A program made the translations under genes and the position numbers. From Schleiferiaceae bacterium (lineage in GTDB: Bacteria > Bacteroidota > Bacteroidia > Flavobacteriales > Schleiferiaceae): DNA of 11,263 nucleotides. The stretch covers positions 1 to 11,263 of the forward strand of contig JALQUY010000052.1 in assembly GCA_023260615.1 (NCBI GenBank). The letters are read 5' to 3'. The notes under the pieces were generated by a model. It was not told the origin of the DNA. It saw only the letters and a list, made by a program, of their open reading frames with translations, and did no database searches. Below are positions 7,711 to 11,263 of the stretch, in pieces. The first letter of the stretch is position 1, and every line of letters starts with the position of its first letter.

Positions 7711-8631
7711 TTATGTGTTTGAATTGGTTTTTGGCGCATTTAAGCGGTCGGTAAGCAGGATTTTCCATGCTTTTTTCACCTTGTTGTTCTCCAGAGCCTC
7801 TTTGGCATAGTGGTGCAGAAGCTCGCGGCGCTCGATGCGGTCGGCGGTTTGGTCAAAGATTTCGCTGATGCGGCGGTGGGTGGCAAATTCCGCCACTTCC
7901 TCTTCGGTGGGAAGCATTTCCACATTGCCCAAACGGCCTAAATCATTTCCACTCAAAATGGTGGAAGTGCGTATGGGCTTCGGGAGCGCATCCACCCCAA
8001 TACCCTTTATGGCAAGGGGTTTTTCTACTTCAAAGAGGGCATCGCCGTTGGCGCGGACATACCAGTCGCCCCCCAATCGACCCACCAAGTCCAATTGGTC
8101 CTGGTCCAAACGTCCTTCTTCATCCAGCACAGCGCTGTTGATGTGAATGAGCTTCACTTCACAAATCACCAGGTTACCTGCGCCTGGGCCGGTGCCTAGT
8201 TCTTTGACTTCGATGACCTCGCACTCCATGGCAACGGGGGCTTCGGCTACGCGCGGCGGATGCACAAGGTCGCTTTCGACCGCCGTAAACCCGGCCTTCA
8301 CGAATTCATTTACGCCAGTATCGTATTCGGTGCTGGACAAGCTGGTTTGTTCCACCATGGCATGGCTGACCGAATGGATGACCACCTCAGGCACTGCCAA
8401 AACATTGTTCAACGTATCTTTTGTGCTGCCATCGCGTCCACGACGTGCGGGAGAAAAGACCACAATAGGCGGGTTGGTGCTAAATACATTGTAGAAACTG
8501 AAGGGACTCAGGTTGACACGACCGTCGCGGTCGACGGTGGAAACCAACGCGATGGGGCGAGGTCCAACCGCGAATTGCAAGGTGCGCTGCAAGTCAGGAA
8601 TGTTGAGCTCTTCGGGCTTGAGATGAATCAT
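7711..8631 (-). CDS. Flavin reductase-like (RutF/DIM6-NTAB family) FMN-binding protein
   Basis: A 306-aa soluble cytoplasmic protein. The N-terminal flavin reductase-like domain (about 15-190) shows VGPRPIALVSTVDRDGRVNL and SPFSFYNVFSTNPPIVVFSP, the conserved region that binds FMN in this split-barrel family. NLVICEVKLIHIN follows at 153-165. Relatives reduce flavin with NAD(P)H or act as flavin-dependent oxidoreductases; the substrate here is unknown. Beyond the core is a tail of about 100 residues (GIGVDALPKPIRTSTILSGN, then a charged helical region rich in E, R and K), longer than in small RutF-type reductases. The start at 8631 is chosen because a -7 box lies about 26 nt upstream and the domain begins right after it; the frame stays open further upstream but that part has no domain character. 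It leads a two-gene unit with DUF3127. Confidence 0.88.
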   Translation of the reverse strand: MIHLKPEELNIPDLQRTLQFAVGPRPIALVSTVDRDGRVNLSPFSFYNVFSTNPPIVVFSPARRGRDGSTKDTLNNVLAVPEVVIHSVSHAMVEQTSLSSTEYDTGVNEFVKAGFTAVESDLVHPPRVAEAPVAMECEVIEVKELGTGPGAGNLVICEVKLIHINSAVLDEEGRLDQDQLDLVGRLGGDWYVRANGDALFEVEKPLAIKGIGVDALPKPIRTSTILSGNDLGRLGNVEMLPTEEEVAEFATHRRISEIFDQTADRIERRELLHHYAKEALENNKVKKAWKILLTDRLNAPKTNSNT

Positions 8632-8656
8632 TTGTGATGGGTTCGTCTTGAACGCA

Positions 8657-8664
8657 TAAAGGTA
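8657..8664 (-). promoter_or_regulatory. Candidate -7 box for flavin reductase-DUF3127
   Basis: On the minus strand TACCTTTA matches TAnnTTTG at all but the last base, about 26 nt before the ATG at 8631. A TTG 23 nt upstream (8690-8688) is a weak -33 candidate. The same TACCTTT core occurs before the ompA-like gene and tRNA-Thr. Confidence 0.5.
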
Positions 8665-8763
8665 GCCGACCGACCCAAAAAGGCCTGCAAGCAGGGAATA
8701 AATTGCACTGCATGTTAACAACTTTTCGGATGGACGAATGCGACGAAGCGAATATATTGGAGC

Positions 8764-9243
8764 ATGATTTTGTCGAAGCTCTTGTACCAGCGATGCGTGG
8801 CGGGGGGGAAGTTCAATTTGGACCGTTTGCTTCAGCATCCGCCTGCCGTGAAACAGCTCCAAGCACTGCCCAGCGATGATGCGCGCTGGAAGCATGCGAT
8901 GAAGACGATTCGACCCTTTATCGCGGAGGCCAAAGGCGGCGAGCCCAGCGTGAAAATCTTGCCCATTCATTGCGTAAATCGATGCGCGAGCGGCCAGCTG
9001 CTCTACCGATTGGGACTTAAGCGCAACCCCTTTATTCTTCTCGGGTTTGCCGATAGTACGTATCTCCTGGGGGATTTAAGTCAGTCCATTTGTTCAAAGG
9101 ACAAGAGTTTCAAGCCTCTGATTTATGGCTTTGACGGTATGCTGATTTGGGACCTCTTCCAAGTGGAGGGCACATCCGGCTGGGCCCTTATTTATAGAAG
9201 GAAGTCGGTGCTCACTGGCGGGGGAGGAGAGCTAAGTACTTGA
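8764..9243 (+). CDS. Hypothetical protein, 159 aa
   Basis: I do not recognise this protein. It has no signal peptide. A basic, helical N-terminal half (about 1-60, with RLLQHPPAVKQLQALPSDDA) leads into a C-terminal half with strand-like segments: VKILPIHCVNRCASGQLLY, NPFILLGFADSTYLLGDL, LIYGFDGMLIWDLFQV and WALIYRRKS. Cysteines are at 11, 70, 74 and 110; C70 and C74 form a CxxxC pair. Codon choice looks like that of the neighbours and the opposite strand has no competing gene, so it is probably real. An in-frame TAA lies upstream, making the ATG at 8764 the first possible start; M46 is an alternative. It is divergent from the flavin reductase with 132 nt between the starts. The only -7-like box (TATATTGG at 8753-8760) lies too close to the ATG to be convincing. 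Confidence 0.6.
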   Translation: MILSKLLYQRCVAGGKFNLDRLLQHPPAVKQLQALPSDDARWKHAMKTIRPFIAEAKGGEPSVKILPIHCVNRCASGQLLYRLGLKRNPFILLGFADSTYLLGDLSQSICSKDKSFKPLIYGFDGMLIWDLFQVEGTSGWALIYRRKSVLTGGGGELST

Positions 9244-9300
9244 ATTTCCTTGGCTAGTAGGGTTTCAAAAACGCGTCACGGATTTCCCGCTGCCGACCCC

Positions 9301-9308
9301 TATCTTTG
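9301..9308 (+). promoter_or_regulatory. Candidate -7 box for tRNA-Leu(UAG) and the 44-aa gene
   Basis: TATCTTTG is a perfect match to TAnnTTTG and ends 13 nt before the tRNA, a spacing similar to that of the tRNA-Thr promoter (8 nt). No convincing -33 TTTG is seen. The 9244-9321 stretch shows nothing else. Confidence 0.6.
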
Positions 9309-9321
9309 CCCCATCCTAATT

Positions 9322-9403
<82 letters not shown>

Positions 9404-9419
9404 CTAAATTCTCTTCCGT

Positions 9420-9554
9420 ATGTCAACAGAACTCGTATTTGCAGCCATTAGCGGCTTGCTCGTTGTTTTCCTCTTCATGATGCTCAATCTGATGAAAACG
9501 TGGATTGGCAAACTGGAGGACCGAATCAAATCTCTCGAAGACCAACAGAAGTAA
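9420..9554 (+). CDS. 44-aa single-pass membrane protein downstream of tRNA-Leu
   Basis: A very short gene I do not recognise. The protein starts MSTELVFAAISG, has one hydrophobic helix at about residues 4-27 (ending LMMLNLMK-like, rich in Met, Leu, Phe and Val), and a charged heptad-like tail, GKLEDRIKSLEDQQK (30-44), likely a short coiled coil facing the cytoplasm or periplasm. An in-frame TAA at 9405-9407 leaves the ATG at 9420 as the only sensible start. It begins 16 nt after the tRNA, with no promoter between, and ends 7 nt before a strong terminator. So tRNA and gene appear to form one transcript, and tRNA 3' processing would leave an mRNA with a leader of about 16 nt. Membrane topology plus a clean gene-terminator arrangement support it being real. 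The function is unknown; small-protein oligomer or membrane-complex accessory is inference only. Confidence 0.68.
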   Translation: MSTELVFAAISGLLVVFLFMMLNLMKTWIGKLEDRIKSLEDQQK

Positions 9555-9561
9555 GTTCTGA

Positions 9562-9598
9562 AACGAAAAAAGCCGGCGATGAGCCGGCTTTTTTCGTT
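9562..9598. terminator. Strong bidirectional intrinsic terminator
   Basis: A perfect 16-bp inverted repeat (9562-9577 with 9583-9598) surrounds the loop GATGA. The stem core is GCCGGC flanked by six A on the left and six T on the right, so either strand reads as a G+C-rich hairpin followed by a T tract. It ends the tRNA-Leu/44-aa unit rightward and the convergent ompA-like gene leftward, 9 nt from its stop. Confidence 0.93.
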
Positions 9599-9607
9599 CT
9601 TGTGATG

Positions 9608-10573
9608 TTAACGCGTTCTTACTTCAACGCGCCTATTGATAGCATTGTCCGTAGAAATTAATTCATCTTCTCCTTTTGAAGAGGTAATTAACTGGCTTGC
9701 AGAAGTCCCAAAAGTAGCCTCGATAAAAGATTTTACTTGTGCAGCACGCTTGAGTCCGACTCTGTAGTTGGTTTCAGAACTACCTACGGGATCTGTATGT
9801 CCGACGATATCAAGCTCTAGTTGTGGATAGTTCTCGAGGGCGTCAGCAATTTGCTTTAGGCATTCCTTTGAAGCTTCATTAGGCACTTCGCTATTAAATT
9901 CAAAATAGATAGTGCACAGTAGGGTACCTGGTTCAAGCTTGTCGATTTCTTGAATTGGATTTGTAATGTTTACCTCTTCTTGGATCGTTTTAATGGTGTC
10001 ATGAATAACGACCACTGTTGTATCCACCTTAACTATTGTTTCAACTTCTTGGGTAATAAATTGTTCGTCTGTAGAAGCCAATAAAGGTTCAGGCTTAGGC
10101 ATTTTGACTGCTCCAGCTTTGAATCCAAATCTGTAATGAGCGCCGATTGTGGTACCTACCCAATTTGAGTAGCCAATTCGCAGGGTTACGGGATTAAAAA
10201 TCAAACCAAGGCCCACCTCTTTTCTGACCTTTCCAAATCCGCCTTCGCCTGTTAACCCATATGGACCAAAAGGGCTTATCCCCCCAAAGGCATATAAGTT
10301 TTTGTTCATTGAAAGAACCGGCCCAATGGTGTAGCGCTGGTAGTTGCCATCTCCATTAAAGTCGTCAGTAAAAGTGACGTCATTACGTTGCTCGTACGTG
10401 GCGTACAATCCAAAACTCCTGAACAAATTAACGCCAGAAACGGTGTAACGAGGAACATAAAATCCTTCTGTATGCTTAAGGGCTAATCCAGCACCCAACT
10501 CAACGGCGGGAGTCCCTTGAGAGAAAAGGGAAACACTAAGAAGGACTGCAAAAATTGCGAGATGCTTTTTCAT
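9608..10573 (-). CDS. OmpA-like outer-membrane protein with peptidoglycan-binding C-terminal domain
   Basis: A 321-aa outer-membrane protein that would tie the outer membrane to peptidoglycan. Signal peptide at 1-19 (cleavage near FSQG). An N-terminal small beta-barrel-like region (about 22-153) has alternating aromatic strands such as FGLYATYEQRNDVTF, YTIGPVLSMNKNLYAFGGI and LRIGYSNWVGTTIGAHYRFG. A linker at 155-210 is rich in Val, Thr and acidic residues. The OmpA C-terminal domain (about 218-321) includes IYFEFNSEVP, LDIVGHTDPVGS, NYRVGLKRAAQVKSFI and the terminal NRRVEVRTR. D261 and R276, spaced 15 apart as in E. coli OmpA D271/R286, should bind diaminopimelate. The start at 10573 gives the signal peptide and follows a -7 box; a longer frame upstream lacks one. 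G+C is clearly lower than in the neighbours. Confidence 0.93.
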   Translation of the reverse strand: MKKHLAIFAVLLSVSLFSQGTPAVELGAGLALKHTEGFYVPRYTVSGVNLFRSFGLYATYEQRNDVTFTDDFNGDGNYQRYTIGPVLSMNKNLYAFGGISPFGPYGLTGEGGFGKVRKEVGLGLIFNPVTLRIGYSNWVGTTIGAHYRFGFKAGAVKMPKPEPLLASTDEQFITQEVETIVKVDTTVVVIHDTIKTIQEEVNITNPIQEIDKLEPGTLLCTIYFEFNSEVPNEASKECLKQIADALENYPQLELDIVGHTDPVGSSETNYRVGLKRAAQVKSFIEATFGTSASQLITSSKGEDELISTDNAINRRVEVRTR

Positions 10574-10590
10574 GGCTTGGAACTTTGAGG

Positions 10591-10598
10591 TAAAGGTA
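10591..10598 (-). promoter_or_regulatory. Candidate -7 box for the ompA-like gene
   Basis: On the minus strand TACCTTTA matches TAnnTTTG except for the last base and lies 17 nt before the ATG at 10573. No well-spaced -33 TTTG is seen; the nearest TTG (10614-10612) is only 13 nt upstream. Confidence 0.5.
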
Positions 10599-10676
10599 GG
10601 GTCTTTGCCGTCAAGAAAGTTAAACATTTTCGGGAGGTGCACACGCGAAAATGGCCATATCATCGTTTAAATGAGG

Positions 10677-10684
10677 TAGTTTTG
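10677..10684 (+). promoter_or_regulatory. Candidate -7 box for the 120-aa secreted protein
   Basis: TAGTTTTG is a perfect TAnnTTTG, 16 nt before the ATG at 10701. No clear -33 element is visible. Together with the leftward box it makes the 127-nt 10574-10700 gap a divergent promoter region. Confidence 0.6.
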
Positions 10685-10700
10685 CCCGTCAAGATTCCAA

Positions 10701-11063
10701 ATGAAACGCCTTGCCCTTTTTCTCCTTCTCGCCTTTGGGCCCACCTTGTTGGCTCAAAATGTGGCTATTGAGGTTCCGCATGCGTTTCAGGGCACCCACT
10801 TCAAAACGTTTGTGGAGCAAGGGGATCAGGTCCGAACGTGGTATGAAGTTTCGGGCCGCTATGGAGAAGATTACATGGAGGTCGTCCGCCGCATCTATCA
10901 GCCAAATAAAGGTCAAAATTTGCGCATCCTCGATACGTATGGAGACGACGGCTACACGGCGGTAAAAATTGAATCGCGCGGGTGGATTTATATCCTCATT
11001 CAGTCCAATTCGGGCATGGCGGAATCTAAAATTCAGGCCCGAATGAAAGAAGCGCGGGACTAG
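10701..11063 (+). CDS. Secreted hypothetical protein, 120 aa
   Basis: I do not recognise this family. Residues 1-18 are a classic signal peptide (basic MKR, a Leu-rich core, cleavage after LLA-Q19). The mature part of about 102 residues is small, lacks cysteine, and is rich in Tyr, Trp, Arg and acidic residues (QGDQVRTWYEVSGRYGEDYM, EVVRRIYQP, GWIYILIQS). It shows mixed strands with a final charged helix (SKIQARMKEARD), and is likely periplasmic and soluble. A perfect -7 box just upstream and the signal peptide support the start and the reality of the gene. The stop is TAG. It is divergent from the ompA-like gene, which may share its regulation, and ends 40 nt before tRNA-Thr with no terminator in between. 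Confidence 0.78.
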   Translation: MKRLALFLLLAFGPTLLAQNVAIEVPHAFQGTHFKTFVEQGDQVRTWYEVSGRYGEDYMEVVRRIYQPNKGQNLRILDTYGDDGYTAVKIESRGWIYILIQSNSGMAESKIQARMKEARD

Positions 11064-11095
11064 TTGAAAAACTTCCGCACGCTTTGTTACCTTTG
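11064..11095 (+). promoter_or_regulatory. Promoter of the tRNA-Thr/tRNA-Leu cluster
   Basis: A perfect -7 box TACCTTTG (11088-11095) has TTG at 11064-11066, 21 nt upstream, as the -33 element. The tRNA starts 8 nt after the box. This is the best promoter match in the window and supports the consensus used for the others. Confidence 0.7.
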
Positions 11096-11103
11096 CGCCC
11101 CTT

Positions 11104-11179
11104 GCCACTTTAGCTCAGTTGGTAGAGCATCGCATTCGTAATGCGAGGGTCGTGGGTTCGAGTCCCATGAGTGGCTCCA
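11104..11179 (+). tRNA. tRNA-Thr (anticodon CGU)
   Basis: The acceptor GCCACTT (11104-11110) pairs with GAGTGGC (11169-11175) with a final T-G wobble, discriminator T. D arm GCTC/GAGC. The anticodon stem TCGCA/TGCGA encloses TTCGTAA, giving CGT at 11137-11139 (reads ACG). T loop TTCGAGT. A CCA directly follows at 11177-11179 and may be encoded or fortuitous; the body of the tRNA ends at 11176. Confidence 0.97.
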
Positions 11180-11191
11180 CTCTTATTTAGC

Positions 11192-11263
11192 GCGCGAGTG
11201 CTGAAATTGGTAGACAGGCTAGACTCAGGATCTAGTGTCCGTAGGATGTGGGGGTTCGAGTCC
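11192..11263 (+). tRNA. tRNA-Leu (anticodon CAG), cut by window end
   Basis: The first 72 nt of a class II tRNA: acceptor 5' strand GCGCGAG, D arm CTG/CAG around AAATTGGTAGA, anticodon stem CTAGA/TCTAG with loop CTCAGGA (anticodon CAG at 11226-11228, reads CUG), long variable arm, and T arm up to TTCGAGTCC. The 3' acceptor strand lies outside the window. It starts 12 nt after the tRNA-Thr CCA, so the two are very likely one transcript. Confidence 0.94.

Noticed and set aside
10689..11108. 139-codon minus-strand frame opposite the 120-aa secreted protein
   Set aside because: The plus-strand gene has a signal peptide and a perfect -7 box; the minus frame has neither.

Overview
The window looks like a chromosomal stretch from a member of the Bacteroidota. 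The evidence is a TonB-dependent receptor with an N-terminal carboxypeptidase-regulatory-like domain, a DUF4249 lipoprotein, a DUF3127 protein, no obvious Shine-Dalgarno sequences, and repeated Bacteroidota-type -7 boxes (TAnnTTTG, e.g. TACCTTTG, TATCTTTG, TAGTTTTG) a short distance before genes and tRNAs. G+C is fairly high over most of the window and clearly lower in the ompA-like gene. A Flavobacteriales relative is plausible, but I cannot place it more closely.

Left part (1-4036, leftward): a TonB-dependent outer-membrane receptor, then a DUF4249 lipoprotein whose start overlaps the receptor stop (TAATG), then an MscS/YbdG-type mechanosensitive channel that runs off the left edge. The close spacing suggests one transcription unit. 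A divergent promoter region (about 4037-4169) separates it from the rightward genes.

Middle (4170-7276): a complete tail-specific protease (Prc, S41 family), followed after 8 nt by a DppC/OppC-type ABC permease. The permease is interrupted by one in-frame TAG inside its EAA loop, although its remaining 100 codons are intact and recognisable. A hairpin region with an A/T tract on each side separates it from a convergent leftward pair: flavin reductase then DUF3127. The DUF3127 protein has an SSB-like acidic tail ending DDDDLPF.

Right part (8764-11263): an unrecognised 159-aa protein; tRNA-Leu(UAG) followed 16 nt later by a 44-aa single-pass membrane protein and a strong 16-bp bidirectional terminator; a convergent low-G+C OmpA-like protein; a divergent 120-aa secreted protein of unknown function; and a tRNA-Thr(CGU)-tRNA-Leu(CAG) cluster cut by the right edge.

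Most of this is housekeeping and envelope biology. I found no defence island, phage, transposon or CRISPR. The points most worth a second look are the amber-interrupted permease, the tRNA-linked 44-aa membrane protein and the SSB-like tail on DUF3127.
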